Shown piece after piece: positions 33,352-44,443 of a stretch of DNA of 64,000 bases (its first letter is position 1; each line of letters starts with the position of its first letter). The notes under the pieces are model-generated. The model was not told the origin of the DNA. It ran no database searches and was given only the letters and a program-made list of their open reading frames with translations. The position numbers and the translations under genes are program-made. The stretch comes from Saccharomycodes ludwigii (Eukaryota > Ascomycota > Saccharomycetes > Saccharomycodales > Saccharomycodaceae): NCBI RefSeq assembly GCF_020623625.1, contig NC_060200.1:1294501-1358500 (forward strand). Direction: 5' to 3'.

Positions 33352-34389
33352 GGGACGGTGAAATGATGACGAAATAATTTATTAAAACAATTTCTAAAGA
33401 TAATTAAATAATAACAACAAAATCTTATAAATTACTGTATCTGCTATTGTCAACACTACAACACACCATCCCTTTTTTAAGATTTAAATATGGTTTAAAA
33501 AATAAAACAAACAAAGTGGAACAAATATATACATATATATATAAATAGGTGCGCGTGTATATAATAATTGAAATTAGATAAGTAAACAAATAAGTGAAAA
33601 AATGGGAAAGGTAAACAAACGGACAAATAACGTAAATTTCTTTCAATCCATAGGGTTTTAACTTTGAATGTGTTTGAAAATAGGTATAATTGAAGATTGA
33701 AATAAATAGAAAAGCATTAATACGAAATAAAAATAAAAACAAAGAAACTACCGTCAAACACTTATTATTATTATTATTATATTTTATTTTATTTTATTTT
33801 ATTATTTGATTATAATTAAGTCCAATATTTAAGTGCAGCATAGTTTTTTCTCTTTTTCATAATTTAAAAAAAGCGCGAGAAAAAATAAATAATATAAAAA
33901 ATATAAACAAATTAATAAGGAACCTTATTTCGGTTATTTTGTTTTACCTTTGTCGCTCTACCGTTAATACTATTAATACTATTTCTTATAAACCAGTTAA
34001 AAACCAACGAAGAAGAAAAAAACAAAATAAAAAAAAAACACTAATAAACTCTCCTATTTAATTCATTCCGCAGGTCATTTTGATATTAAAGACAATATTA
34101 CCGAATATATAAACGAGACAAAGGATAATAAGCAGCCAAAAAAGAAACCAATAACAAAATCATTCACGCAACACATAATTTAAAAGGCACACGAAAAAAA
34201 AAAAAATCAAAAAAAGTAACAAAGAACAAATAGCCAAATATTTAATTAAACAATATACAAAGGAAAAAAAAAAAAAAAAAAAGTCACTACTCATTGGTTT
34301 ATTATATAAGTATCACCATCCATAAAATTATCAATTAAATTATTTGTGCACTTTAGAAGACATTGAGCAGAAAACTTAAGAATAAAACA
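33125..34389. other. long intergenic region before the CIP1-position gene
   Basis: About 1.26 kb without a supported gene. It has a 29-base T run at 33320-33348, ATT and TTTTA repeats at 33762-33806, several A-rich blocks towards the right end, and a candidate SCB element (34190-34197). The long A-rich right part looks like a large promoter plus leader for the downstream gene. Confidence 0.55.
34190..34197 (+). promoter_or_regulatory. candidate SCB element (Swi4/Swi6)
   Basis: CACGAAAA matches the SBF consensus CRCGAAA about 200 bp upstream of the ATG of the CIP1-position gene. It is a single copy in A-rich sequence, so the match alone is weak. Confidence 0.3.
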
Positions 34390-35076
34390 ATGATATTAGA
34401 TAAATTATCCTTCCATTCGTCGTCGAAACCTGATCACGGCAACACCAATCAAAATAATAATAGCAGTTACTCAAAACAAAATGACCCATCAAGGGATATC
34501 GTTTCTGATTTAGTTAATAGTAGTGGAAGTAGCAATAGCAATGATAGTAATAATAGTAGTAATTCGGATGTTAATATGTTAAACGATGAAGGTGATGAAC
34601 GCGATAAAAAATATTCTAATGCCACCATCCAAATAAGTGAGATAACGATAGAGTCAGATTTCGGTACGCCACTAGCACAAAATAAGAATGATAATAACAT
34701 AACAAGCACTCAGAATTTATATACTAGCAAAAATATTTTACCACTATGGAATAACCATAACGCTGATATGGATTTAATAACAACAGGAGATGACGAAGAA
34801 GGTTTGATTCAAATGGCATCTACTCCGCCGCCCATAAACCAAAATTTAATCACGCCAGTTACGTCTCGTAACATGAACAGTAATAGCTCCAATAATATCG
34901 CAAGCTTTTCTCAAAACAGCAATTATAATCATAACAATTCCAGTTTTGTAATCAATAATAACAATAGTAAAACCACACCAATATACTATCAACAACCACA
35001 ATCGTTATTTTCTAGTAAAAAACTTCAAGGATCTGTTTTATCCTTAGCCTCCTCTATTGGTGGTGGCAATGGAAGC

Positions 35077-35115
<39 letters not shown>

Positions 35116-35984
35116 TATTATACTTCAAATCCGGGGTCTTCTGGCTCTTCAAGTTCACACACAATTAATGGGATGATGTTCAGTAGTCCATTTATAGCCC
35201 TATTATTAGACGTGTACCAGCAGCATACACAAGACCCAACAGTTACGCCGTATGACTGTTACAATCCACCCTCAGGTGTACTAAATATTGTGGCCAAGAA
35301 AACGGTTAAACTTGCCCTAAAAACAAAAGTTGAATTAGGAAGTAACATCGATCTCCATAATGATGCTTTAATTACTAATGTTAGACAACTATTATCAAAA
35401 AAAGTTAGAGAAAATGGATATTTATCTAGGAATGGTAGCCTTGTATCATTACCACCACCGCCGAATTTCTTGAATTTGCCGCATATTTCTAGTACCACCA
35501 ATAATAGCAATAACATTGGTAACAACGCCACTAACAACAACAACATTTCTTCCTTTGATTTAAGTAGCAGAGAATCTTCCTATGATTTTGGGATACATAA
35601 CACTATAAACAACACCACTGTCGCTGGCAACAGTAATAATGCAACTCTTGGATTACAATCACCCTTTGAATTAAATATTAATACCAATACCGGAGCCTAC
35701 GATCCATTTCCAGTATCCTCAGTGATAACGCCAATAAATTATAGTAACAACAACAACAACAACAACAACAACAATAACATTATCAATGGAACTACTACCC
35801 CTACTAATATAAGACCCGGTTTAAAATCAAGAGCCAATAGTTTATTAAATGGACTAACTAGAAGTAGGAGTAATTCGTCTAATTTTTTCTTAAATAATGG
35901 AACTATAACACCCACTAATAACAACGGTAATATTACCCCTTCGAATATGTCATTTAGTTTTACTTCCAATCCAAATTCTAACGC

Positions 35985-36067
<83 letters not shown>

Positions 36068-36240
36068 TTCCATCCGCTAACCTCAATTATAATAGTATTG
36101 GCTCCATACCAGTAATCAATGGATGTACTCCTGCTGCTAATTTTAATAGTAATAGCACCAATAACAGTTCGAGTGGGATTGGAAATAAGAGAGAACGTGG
36201 TAATAGTAATGCAAGCGATATATTTTATTTGAATAAATAA
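34390..36240 (+). CDS. Asn-rich protein at the CIP1 position
   Basis: From the ATG at 34390 the protein has 616 residues; the frame is open nine codons upstream through a TTG. It is dominated by N/S-rich low complexity, including 27 uninterrupted AAT codons (35986-36066). One ordered island stands out at about residues 265-365: SSPFIALLLDVYQQHTQDPTVTPYD, then PPSGVLNIVAKKTVKLALK and ALITNVRQLLSKKVRENGYL. It has many SP/TP dipeptides (ITPVTS, TPPP, ITPI), suggesting CDK substrates. The neighbour order MRPS16-RRP12-TAF3 puts it where S. cerevisiae has CIP1 (YPL014W), a Cdk1-inhibitor gene. I infer orthology from position only and leave the symbol empty. Confidence 0.7.
35986..36066 (+). repeat. 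(AAT)27 coding microsatellite
   Basis: Twenty-seven uninterrupted AAT triplets encode a poly-Asn tract within the CIP1-position gene. Lack of synonymous AAC interruptions implies recent slippage. A second, shorter AAT tract lies at about 35078-35113. Confidence 0.97.
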
Positions 36241-36870
36241 TATTTTTGTTTTAATCAATATGATAATTTTTATTTTATTAATTTGGGATACGTATGCTCA
36301 TTGTGATAATGATGACTCTCTTTACCTCCAATTAATTTTGCTAATGCTTTTTATATATATTATATATACTCCTGAAGGTTTGTGTTGTATAAATTTTTTT
36401 TTTTTTTTTTTTATTTCATTTTAATTTAGTGTAATCTACTATGTAATATCTGTGTTATAAATAGAAAATGTTTATTTTATATCAAATATTTTTTCCATTA
36501 TTTTACTATATTTGCTCTATTTTTAAGTTCCTTTACTACAAGGATTTTATTTAATTAACTAAACAGAATGTTCAATTCCAGCTGACAATAGTACATGCGA
36601 CATTTTTTTTTTTTAAAATAATGCAGAAAAAAAGCTACACAAAGCTTATGGAAACATACATTAAAGACACAGTAAACAGATATACAAATAATAATAATAA
36701 TAATAAAAAATGAATAATTGACAAATATTATTTCCAATAAGGGAATAATCTATACACAAGTTTTTACCTTTTTTTTTTTTTTTTCCTTTTCTTTTTTTTT
36801 TTCTTTTCTTCTTCTTTAAATCTATCTTGTTATTAAAGTAGTTATATTAATTTTTCATCCTCTCTATTGT
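36241..36870. other. convergent intergenic, CIP1-position gene and MRPS16
   Basis: About 630 bp of AT-rich 3' flank with a T run at 36397-36412, TATATATATTATATATAC near 36351-36368 (likely 3'-end signal) and pyrimidine runs 36770-36815. No ORF with support. Confidence 0.55.
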
Positions 36871-37236
36871 TCATTTATTAACTTGTTTAGCTGGAGCAAT
36901 AACTTCCCTTTCAAAATTTCCAAATTTCTTGAATCTAGCAAATTCAGGTGTTAAGATACCCGACTTAATAAACAATTTGGTAACAACGTCGCTAGGCTGA
37001 GCGCCAACACCAATCCAATATTTGGCCTTTTCAAAATCCAAATGAATTTCTTTGACTGGTGGGACATTATTCTTAATTTGTTTTATTGTTCTTGGGTTTG
37101 GAATTGGATCATAAGTGCCTAATACCTCAATAGGTTTTCTATCCCTTGCCTTTGCTGCATTTGCTACTACGATGTTATATTTTGGATTGTTGGTTCTACC
37201 AAATCTTGCCAATCTTATTCTAACCAAACCCTTCAT
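36871..37236 (-). CDS. MRPS16: mitochondrial ribosomal protein bS16m (Mrps16)
   Basis: This small-subunit mitochondrial ribosomal protein of the bS16 family has 121 residues from the ATG at 37234-37236, the same length as S. cerevisiae Mrps16. An upstream in-frame TTG three codons earlier is ignored. Conserved sequence begins at once: [25 protein letters not shown], then [15 protein letters not shown], and [18 protein letters not shown]. The first residues act as targeting signal in this family without a long presequence. Divergent from RRP12, as YPL013C-YPL012W are. Confidence 0.96.
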   Translation of the reverse strand: MKGLVRIRLARFGRTNNPKYNIVVANAAKARDRKPIEVLGTYDPIPNPRTIKQIKNNVPPVKEIHLDFEKAKYWIGVGAQPSDVVTKLFIKSGILTPEFARFKKFGNFEREVIAPAKQVNK

Positions 37237-37829
37237 TATTGCCAAAATATTAACACTTGCTTTAGTTTGTCTCTACAGTTTTAAATTTACTTATTCCCCG
37301 AAAAAAAAAAGAAAAAAAAAAAAAGACTCCTTAAAAACTTTAACTTAATTAAGTATTATAACTTTGTACTCAAAGAAAAAAATTTTTTTTCCTAGATACT
37401 AAAAAAAAAAACTAAAAAAAAAAAAAAAAAAACTAAAAAAAGTTCATCATTTTTTGTTGTTTGAGATTTCTAGCAATTAATTATATAATGAAAAAATTAT
37501 TCCCAAGTAAAATTTAGTCATTTAGCCAAAGCACGTGATCAGCAATATTGATATCCGCATTATAATGGATATTGACGTCCTCGGATGTCATTTGATTCGT
37601 CGTTTCTTTTTTTTTTATTTTTTTTTTGATAAAAAAATTTCTTTAAAATTTATTATTAAAAAAAAAAAAAATAAAGTTTTTCTCACATTTCTTCTTCTTC
37701 TTTTTCTTTTCCTTTCTCTTTACAACTTAATCCACTTTTAAAATATATATATCCGGAACCGTTCTTATTCTTACCAAAATAACAGCAAAAAGCAAAAAAA
37801 AAAAAAAAAAAAAGATAAGAGTACGTAAG
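37237..37829. other. divergent promoter, MRPS16 and RRP12
   Basis: About 590 bp. Contains A/T runs (37301-37324, 37399-37432, 37660-37671), an RRPE-like A7T8 stretch near 37376-37391 and a palindromic CACGTG (37532-37537). No supported ORF. Confidence 0.55.
37531..37539. promoter_or_regulatory. CACGTG E-box (Cbf1-type) in MRPS16/RRP12 promoter
   Basis: On the minus strand the bases read ATCACGTG, a perfect match to the Cbf1/CDEI consensus RTCACRTG; CACGTG itself is at 37532-37537. It is placed about 295 bp from each of the two divergent start codons, so it could serve both genes. Confidence 0.5.
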
Positions 37830-40800
37830 ATGGATGAGGATCAAGCAGCTCATCTTCTAGAATTAGAAGAGAGATTAAGTAAAATTAGATCACAAATCAA
37901 TTCAAAACTAGATAATCAAAGACACATTGCCATTATATTATCAGCAGTTGAGGAAAATCTAGTCGAACAAGATGCTTCCATTGATAAAAATATTGTTAAC
38001 TATATCATATCCTTCTTATCTGTCTTAGATCAGTCTGTAGACAACGAAACTCGTGAAATCAAGGACTTAACTATGGCCACCTCATCTATATATTTGCTAG
38101 ATTTAATTTTTCAATACACTCCTAAATCATTGTTACAGAATAAATTTCCTGAACTATTGACTAAGATTGCACCATGTATCACCGATCCAACTTCCCAAGC
38201 TCCACTTATCAGGTCAGCTATTGGCTGTTTGGAATCCCTATTGATTGCTCAAGACTCTTCAAGTTGGATAAATAGAGATAATTTAAAAATTACCCCAATC
38301 AGAGGTTTAAATGGTGTTTTAGAACTATGTTTAGATCCAAGACCTAAAATTAGAAAGAGATCCTTAGATACATTGAGTAAAATTTTATTAAATCCACCCC
38401 CTAGCCCAAGTAGAGAACATATTGCCAGCCAATTTGTTGCTGATTATGCCATCAAAGTTTTAGTTACTTCTATTGAAAATAGTAACAATCCTAGTGACAA
38501 CACTTTATTCATTCATGTTTTAAAAATGTTTCAAGTTATTTGTAGCACAAACCAATGGCCAACTAGTAAGCTAGAAAAATTATGCGACCTACTATTAGAG
38601 ATTGTTAAAAATGCTAATACCAGCTCTAGCAATAGTAGTGAAAATGGCACAAATTTTGTTATTAATGCGGTTTTTCAAGTTTTTGATTCCTTATTCAATA
38701 ATAATACCATCAGTGATGATAAATTGGTTGCTATTATTAATGCAATTAGTAGTTTGAAACCTTCCAAAAATGACCCGGTCTTAGTTAAAAGTTGGGTTTC
38801 TATTGTTACCAAGAGTATGGAATCTTTGTCTAGAGTCAATGGTGTTCAATTATTTAAAATCGAATTGCTCAACTTTTTTCAACTTATGAGTGCTTATTTG
38901 GATAGTAATTCGCAACAAGTTGTTAACATTTCAGGCCAATCCTTAATTACTATCATAAATATAATTGATCAAAAAGTTTTAATTGGGGAAGATGATGAAG
39001 ATGAAATTGATTCTATTATTCAACAAGTTGCAAAATTCACAACTACTTGGATATCATCGATTAAGTATTCCCATGCATTAGGAACCATTTTACAGATAAT
39101 CACTCAGCTTTTCCATAAATTTTCATTGAAGTCTTCCCCATCTTTAATACCCGTTTTAAAAACTGTTGGTGCATGGAGATCCAATGAAAAAGAGCAGATT
39201 GAATACATTGGGGAATGCGAACGAGTTATTGGTGCTGCGATAGGCGCTATTGGTCCTGAAGAGGTCTTGAAAGTTTTGCCCTTAAATGTAGGACCACAAG
39301 CTAAGCCAGATGATATCGGGAGAGCTTGGTTACTTCCATTAATTCGTGATAATACCAGATATTCAAAATTATCTATGTTTTTTGATGAATTTATGCCAAT
39401 CATCCAATTTTTTGATAAAAAATCAAATAACTTGCCTAAAGAATCGGTGGAGTTGAAAATTTTTCAAACTGTTGTTGATCAATTGTGGTCTACATTACCC
39501 TCATTTTGTTGGCTGCCTCAGGATCTATTAACGGCTTTCACCAATGAAGTTGCCAGCGACTTGTGTTCCACCTTATATTCGAATGTTGAGTTAAGAACTG
39601 TTATATGCCATGCTTTGAAAAATCTAGCCATTTCCAACCAAGAGGACGTCCCGGATTTAATTTACAAGGACACTTTTTTCCCACCAGAAGTACTAACCTC
39701 CAACTTGGATTACTTGCGTGAAACCAAGTGCACTAACTTGTTAAGTGTTTTATTCAATGTGTTTTCTCAAACTGCATTGACGAAAAGAGGTTTTATTTTG
39801 GATACCATTGAGATATTTTTGAAGATTTCCAAGCCAGAAGATTTAATGAGCACTTTTAATAATATCTGTACTATGCTAAAAGATGCCTTAGATAAAGAAA
39901 CTAAGAGTGCCAATAACAGTGAAAGCAAAGTTAGTGTTACTTTATTAGATCTAATTGTGGCCATGCCAAAATACCTTCCTCCCCAGTCCTACGGTGCGTT
40001 ATTTAATATTTTCAATACAACCGTTTCATTTAAGGATGCACTAATTCAAAAAAGAAGCTATAAAATTATTAGTAAATTGAGTGAACTGGATTCGGGTTTG
40101 GATGCCATTTCACAGTATATGAATGAGATTGAAACGATTATGATCAACCAATCCGAAAATTGTATTAACTCTGCAAGGAGTTCCAGGTTACAGGCATTAA
40201 AGACAATTATTGGTTTGTTACCACCGGACCACTTGTATTTTATTGTTGTTTGCGCTCCCGAGGTCATCTTATCGACTAGGGATGTTAATGAAAGGACTAG
40301 AGAGTTGGCTTTTGGCACCTTGATTTTGATGGCCAAGAAAATGATGACAGCTAAAGACGGAGTTATAGACCTAGGTAGGGTTGCATCTATTGATAGCGAA
40401 GATAAGATTCCAAGTAGTTTGGCCGAATTTTTCAAAATAATTTCTGCTGGGTTAATCTCTGACTCTCAACATATGGTTAGTGCCACAATTACATCTTATG
40501 CGTGTTTGGTTTTTGAATTTAAGGAACAATTGGATTTTGACTCCTTGTGGAATATATATGATACAATTGAATTATATTTAACTTCGAATTCAAGGGAAAT
40601 TGTTAAAAGTGCTATAGGTTTTATTAAAGTTGTTGTTTTAAGTTTCCCAGTCGAGTCAGTTAGAGATAAAATCCCATCTTTATTACCTAAATTATTAAGA
40701 TGGAGTCATGAACACACGGGTCATTTTAAAAGTAAAATTAAGAATATCATTGAAAGATTAGTTAGAAGATTTGGAGAAGATTTCATGGAAGGTATATTTC

Positions 40801-41501
40801 CTGAAGAGGACAAGAAATTATTTAGTAACATTAAAAAACAACGCAATAGAAATAACAAAAAGAAAATTACAGAAGAAGAAGACAATGATGCTGGCACTAA
40901 AAATGATCAACAAAAACAAAATAACATGGGTACTTTTAATAACAGTACCAGATTTATGTCTGCTTTTGATGAAGTTGTTTATGCTTCGGATACTGAAGAA
41001 AATGCTGATGGTGTAACTGAATTCGATGAAGAGGGCAATATAAAGAGGAAGCCAGGTAGGCAGAAGAATGCTCAATATATTGTTGAAAACAAGGAAAATC
41101 CATTAGATTTATTGGACACCAGTACTTTGACTCATATAACCTCCTCAAGGCCTAAGAAATTTAACGAAAAAAGTCATAGTTCTAGAAAAAGAAATGATGG
41201 ATATGAATACGATGTTGAAGGCAAAATAATTATTAACACCGATGAATCCAACTCGAAAAATAAAGACACCAATGACGATGACCCATTGAAGGAAATCAAT
41301 TCTGGTATTAATGCTTATTTGGAAGCTGTTAAGAATGGTCCGATCAGAGGTCAGAAAAATAAATTGAAATTTAAGAAAAGATCTACTGATAACGACGAGT
41401 TTAGCGATGATGAAAAGATGCCTGCCTCTTCGAGAAAACCAATAAGTTTTAAGAACAAAATTGGTAAAAAGAAAAATTTTAAAAGTCGTAGAAAATTGTA
41501 A
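37830..41501 (+). CDS. RRP12: ribosome biogenesis/export factor Rrp12
   Basis: Rrp12 is a HEAT-repeat, karyopherin-like protein needed for nuclear export and maturation of both ribosomal subunits. The protein is 1223 residues (1228 in S. cerevisiae). The N-terminus (LEERLSKIRSQINSKLDNQRHIAIILSAVEENL) and the all-helical HEAT array to about residue 990 are characteristic. The C-terminal 220 residues are charged, with acidic DEEDN-type patches and a final basic run (KKNFKSRRKL) that is probably nucleolar targeting. The ATG lies 3' of an A run. Its neighbours MRPS16 and TAF3 match YPL013C and YPL011C. Confidence 0.96.
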   Translation: MDEDQAAHLLELEERLSKIRSQINSKLDNQRHIAIILSAVEENLVEQDASIDKNIVNYIISFLSVLDQSVDNETREIKDLTMATSSIYLLDLIFQYTPKSLLQNKFPELLTKIAPCITDPTSQAPLIRSAIGCLESLLIAQDSSSWINRDNLKITPIRGLNGVLELCLDPRPKIRKRSLDTLSKILLNPPPSPSREHIASQFVADYAIKVLVTSIENSNNPSDNTLFIHVLKMFQVICSTNQWPTSKLEKLCDLLLEIVKNANTSSSNSSENGTNFVINAVFQVFDSLFNNNTISDDKLVAIINAISSLKPSKNDPVLVKSWVSIVTKSMESLSRVNGVQLFKIELLNFFQLMSAYLDSNSQQVVNISGQSLITIINIIDQKVLIGEDDEDEIDSIIQQVAKFTTTWISSIKYSHALGTILQIITQLFHKFSLKSSPSLIPVLKTVGAWRSNEKEQIEYIGECERVIGAAIGAIGPEEVLKVLPLNVGPQAKPDDIGRAWLLPLIRDNTRYSKLSMFFDEFMPIIQFFDKKSNNLPKESVELKIFQTVVDQLWSTLPSFCWLPQDLLTAFTNEVASDLCSTLYSNVELRTVICHALKNLAISNQEDVPDLIYKDTFFPPEVLTSNLDYLRETKCTNLLSVLFNVFSQTALTKRGFILDTIEIFLKISKPEDLMSTFNNICTMLKDALDKETKSANNSESKVSVTLLDLIVAMPKYLPPQSYGALFNIFNTTVSFKDALIQKRSYKIISKLSELDSGLDAISQYMNEIETIMINQSENCINSARSSRLQALKTIIGLLPPDHLYFIVVCAPEVILSTRDVNERTRELAFGTLILMAKKMMTAKDGVIDLGRVASIDSEDKIPSSLAEFFKIISAGLISDSQHMVSATITSYACLVFEFKEQLDFDSLWNIYDTIELYLTSNSREIVKSAIGFIKVVVLSFPVESVRDKIPSLLPKLLRWSHEHTGHFKSKIKNIIERLVRRFGEDFMEGIFPEEDKKLFSNIKKQRNRNNKKKITEEEDNDAGTKNDQQKQNNMGTFNNSTRFMSAFDEVVYASDTEENADGVTEFDEEGNIKRKPGRQKNAQYIVENKENPLDLLDTSTLTHITSSRPKKFNEKSHSSRKRNDGYEYDVEGKIIINTDESNSKNKDTNDDDPLKEINSGINAYLEAVKNGPIRGQKNKLKFKKRSTDNDEFSDDEKMPASSRKPISFKNKIGKKKNFKSRRKL

Positions 41502-41536
41502 AATTGGGGTAAAAATAATGAAGAAAGGTCTGTACA

Positions 41537-41567
<31 letters not shown>

Positions 41568-41791
41568 TTTTCTCTCCCGGTTTTTTAATAAACAATATTT
41601 GTATAATATTATATTTGAGCTCAATTTTTGTCACCAAGTGTCAAGTTTTATTATTTTTATGTTCCCCTTCTCTTTGTACAATACAGGTATGAAAATATTA
41701 TTAAATGATTATATTTGAGATCATATTATAAAATTATAAATCAATATTATTATTTCTTTGATTTCCTTTTCTTTTTTTCTTTTTTTCTTTT

Positions 41792-43306
41792 TTAAAACCT
41801 ATCATAAGCATATTGATTGTTATTATCGTTATTAGTATTGTTATTAAAATCGTTATCCATAAATGAATCTCTTCTAACAAATTCGTTATTCATATCATTT
41901 ATCTCAACAAATTCTACAACATTGGAATCAAGATCCAGTATACCTTCGTCTCCAGAACTGTTTGGATACACCAGGTTATTATCATTATTACTGGTGATAC
42001 CATTGCTATTATTAGCAATGTTTAAAGCGTTGTATTCATTTTCATCCGGGTATATTATGTTGGCACCTCCATCAAAATGGCTATCATTATCAACAGGATT
42101 TTCATTGGTATTATACGAATATAGAGCGTCTTGGACATTTATGTCGTTAGATTGAACACTATTATCATTAATCGCTTCTTGTTGGGGTATTTGATCCAGG
42201 ACTTGCGTTTGCTCTAGATTATTTTCTTGCCTTTCTGTATCTAGATCTAGCGCTGATTCAAGATCCGATTCAGATTCTTCTGGCTCATATGATAGTTTGA
42301 TATTGTCTAATCTATTGAAAACCCTATGTATTGGCAATTTGCTTTTTAAATCTTGTGTTTGTTCAAAATTAGCATTACTATTATGTAAGTTAAATTTTGG
42401 AATATCTAAAAAGTATTCATTGCTTGATATATCAGCTGACGATAAAACAGATCCCTGTATAATATCATTCAGAGACGGCAAATCAAATATTAAATCTTCA
42501 TCTGCACTACTGGCTTCATTTTCTTCGTTAGCACTATTTTTATTATTACTGTTATATTTTCTTTCCTTAAGTAGCCGCAATTGTTTTATTCTTATATTAA
42601 ACAGAAGCCAGTCTTTGTCATAAGAACTCTCTTTAGACAAGAAGTCTTTAATAATAGGTTCCATCTCTTGTTCTATTGTTTGCTGCTGCTGCTGCTGCTG
42701 TTGTTGTTGTAGATGTACTGCTGGGGAATCATGATGCAAATAATTTGATAGCGTAACAGGATGAGAGTTATTCGGGATACTATTATTTGCATTAGTACCA
42801 AAATAATGTGCTATATCTTTGTTATTAATATTATCGTTTATCGCTTCGTAATTATTATTTCTCTCCTCATTCGTAAATAACGCCTGCTTTAAGAATTCGG
42901 TATTTGGTTTGGAAATTATTCTGGATTCATGAAGAATTGTGCTCAGTTCACACCATTTTTTAAAGTCTAGCATGCCTCCATCGTTATTAATATAGGGATT
43001 TGATTCATAGACATCTAATATATCAAATGGTTTAATTATATGCACGTTCATTAGAGCTGTGGAAATATCCTGCAATGTAATCTTATAATGTTCTTCTTCA
43101 TCATTTTTATTGGTTGCCAAAGTATTAATTTCTCGCAGTAACAAATTAAAAAATTTTAAGTACAAATCAGTTACTATGTCTATAGTAGAGTTTTTCGATT
43201 TATCGAAACCAACACCTTTCAGTAGTTGAATCATAGATACACGAAGTAAACTGTAATAAAACTCATATGGAGTATCGGATATGGTGTTGGAAGTGGTAGG
43301 GCGCAT
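41792..43306 (-). CDS. TAF3: TFIID subunit Taf3
   Basis: Taf3 (TAF47 in yeast) pairs with Taf10 through a histone fold inside TFIID. The protein is 504 residues against 353 in S. cerevisiae. The bromodomain-associated histone fold is at about residues 10-105: EFYYSLLRVSMIQLLKGVGFDKS, a TDLYLKFFNLLLREINTLA helix, and ITLQDISTALMNVHIIKPFD. The rest is Asn/acid-rich with a Q10 tract near residue 204 and a central stretch NDIIQGSVLSS resembling nothing I know. The PHD finger of metazoan TAF3 is absent, as in all yeasts. Convergent with RRP12, as YPL011C-YPL012W are. Confidence 0.9.
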   Translation of the reverse strand: MRPTTSNTISDTPYEFYYSLLRVSMIQLLKGVGFDKSKNSTIDIVTDLYLKFFNLLLREINTLATNKNDEEEHYKITLQDISTALMNVHIIKPFDILDVYESNPYINNDGGMLDFKKWCELSTILHESRIISKPNTEFLKQALFTNEERNNNYEAINDNINNKDIAHYFGTNANNSIPNNSHPVTLSNYLHHDSPAVHLQQQQQQQQQQTIEQEMEPIIKDFLSKESSYDKDWLLFNIRIKQLRLLKERKYNSNNKNSANEENEASSADEDLIFDLPSLNDIIQGSVLSSADISSNEYFLDIPKFNLHNSNANFEQTQDLKSKLPIHRVFNRLDNIKLSYEPEESESDLESALDLDTERQENNLEQTQVLDQIPQQEAINDNSVQSNDINVQDALYSYNTNENPVDNDSHFDGGANIIYPDENEYNALNIANNSNGITSNNDNNLVYPNSSGDEGILDLDSNVVEFVEINDMNNEFVRRDSFMDNDFNNNTNNDNNNQYAYDRF

Positions 43307-43771
43307 TGATGGTTTAAGTAGTTGGATGATAGTAATATTATATATTAATTACAAATTATGGTATGCTTTAGTTATATAAGTTAACTCTAAATCCTAGGAA
43401 GTAATGTGAATTGAAAAGCTTCTGTTATTGTTGTAATTTTTATATATTTTTTGTGGCCATATTTACCATTTTTATTTTAATTTATTTTATTTTATTTTGT
43501 TTTATTTTATTTTTTTATTTTTTTTTTTTTTAAATGTAAATCAACGTCAAAAAAAAAAAAAAAGTAAAAAATTATATTACCCGAACAAATACAATTTAAA
43601 CAAAGAACGAAATTGCGAATATCCGAGATTCCGAACATTTAAATATACAATTGGATAAATATTTTAAAATTTACCTGATATTTGGTATTCAGCTTTATAC
43701 CATGAATTAAGACATCCCCCTCCCCTGCAACACCAGATAAATACACCATATTGCTAAGTACATTTATATAC
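43307..43771. other. intergenic, TAF3 promoter
   Basis: About 465 bp with TTTTA repeats (43474-43518), T and A runs (43519-43531, 43550-43563) and a Reb1-type TTACCCG at 43577-43583. No ORF. Confidence 0.5.
43577..43583 (+). promoter_or_regulatory. Reb1-type site (TTACCCG) upstream of TAF3
   Basis: TTACCCG matches the Reb1 core and lies about 270 bp upstream of the TAF3 ATG, next to paired T and A runs, the usual layout of a nucleosome-free yeast promoter. Confidence 0.45.
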
Positions 43772-44443
43772 TCATCTTATCTTGTTGTTGATTTTTTCTA
43801 GAATTGAGTTTATTGAGGTTACACCGGCGTTTTCTCTAATCAAATAATCAATGTCTTTAGGATCATTAACGATGTTTAACAACGCTACTTCCCAAAATTC
43901 TTCTAAGTCACTATTGTTATTTCTACCAGTTTTAATATCTGTGATCTTATACGATTGTATGCACCATAATTCGCAAATCATACCCTTTTCAAGCTTTGTA
44001 ATACCTTGAGCATTATTAATGTTGTCAAAAAATAGTTTTTTGAACCAATATTCGTTTGCATAGACATGTAGTTGATCATCCTGTCCCGTATTATGACCCA
44101 AACTAATAATAAATGGTTTATAAGTTTTGAAAATTAATCCAATATAAAAACAATCGTCGATTTTACTATTTTTATCGTATATACAGTGGATGTTTGTGTC
44201 ACCAGTATAAGAATAGTTATTTGTAGCATCATCATAAACTGGAAAATTGTTTAAAGTACAAGAATTTATGGCAGTATAGTGATTGCAACATTGGTCCATA
44301 TTATTTTTGATATTGTTGTCATAACTTTTGTGTCCTTTTTTTTTTTGCTCTTCTAAGATCCCGACATATTGTGCGAATATTCTTATTTTATTACTACCAG
44401 ATCCGGCTATATTTTTTATTTGTGATAAATCAAAGTATATCAT
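43772..44443 (-). CDS. unrecognised protein, possible OB-fold
   Basis: An ATG-started frame of 223 residues, too long to be accidental here. I do not recognise it. The start IYFDLSQIKNI followed by NKIRIFAQYVGILE, and later strands CFYIGLIFKTYKPFIISLG and GMICELWCIQSYKI, give alternating hydrophobic beta-strand character compatible with a small OB fold of the Ten1/Stn1 kind, but no diagnostic motif is present. There is an Asn/Lys-rich insertion near residues 38-60. It lies between TAF3 and FCY1, at the border between syntenic regions, so position does not help. Confidence 0.65.
   Translation of the reverse strand: MIYFDLSQIKNIAGSGSNKIRIFAQYVGILEEQKKKGHKSYDNNIKNNMDQCCNHYTAINSCTLNNFPVYDDATNNYSYTGDTNIHCIYDKNSKIDDCFYIGLIFKTYKPFIISLGHNTGQDDQLHVYANEYWFKKLFFDNINNAQGITKLEKGMICELWCIQSYKITDIKTGRNNNSDLEEFWEVALLNIVNDPKDIDYLIRENAGVTSINSILEKINNKIR

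Noticed and set aside
35739-36258. Leu- and Ile-rich frames antisense to the CIP1-position gene
   Set aside because: They are complementary readings of the AAT/AAC repeats. The same holds for the poly-Leu frames antisense to ROX1 (50771-51480) and AIM3 (56584-56999).
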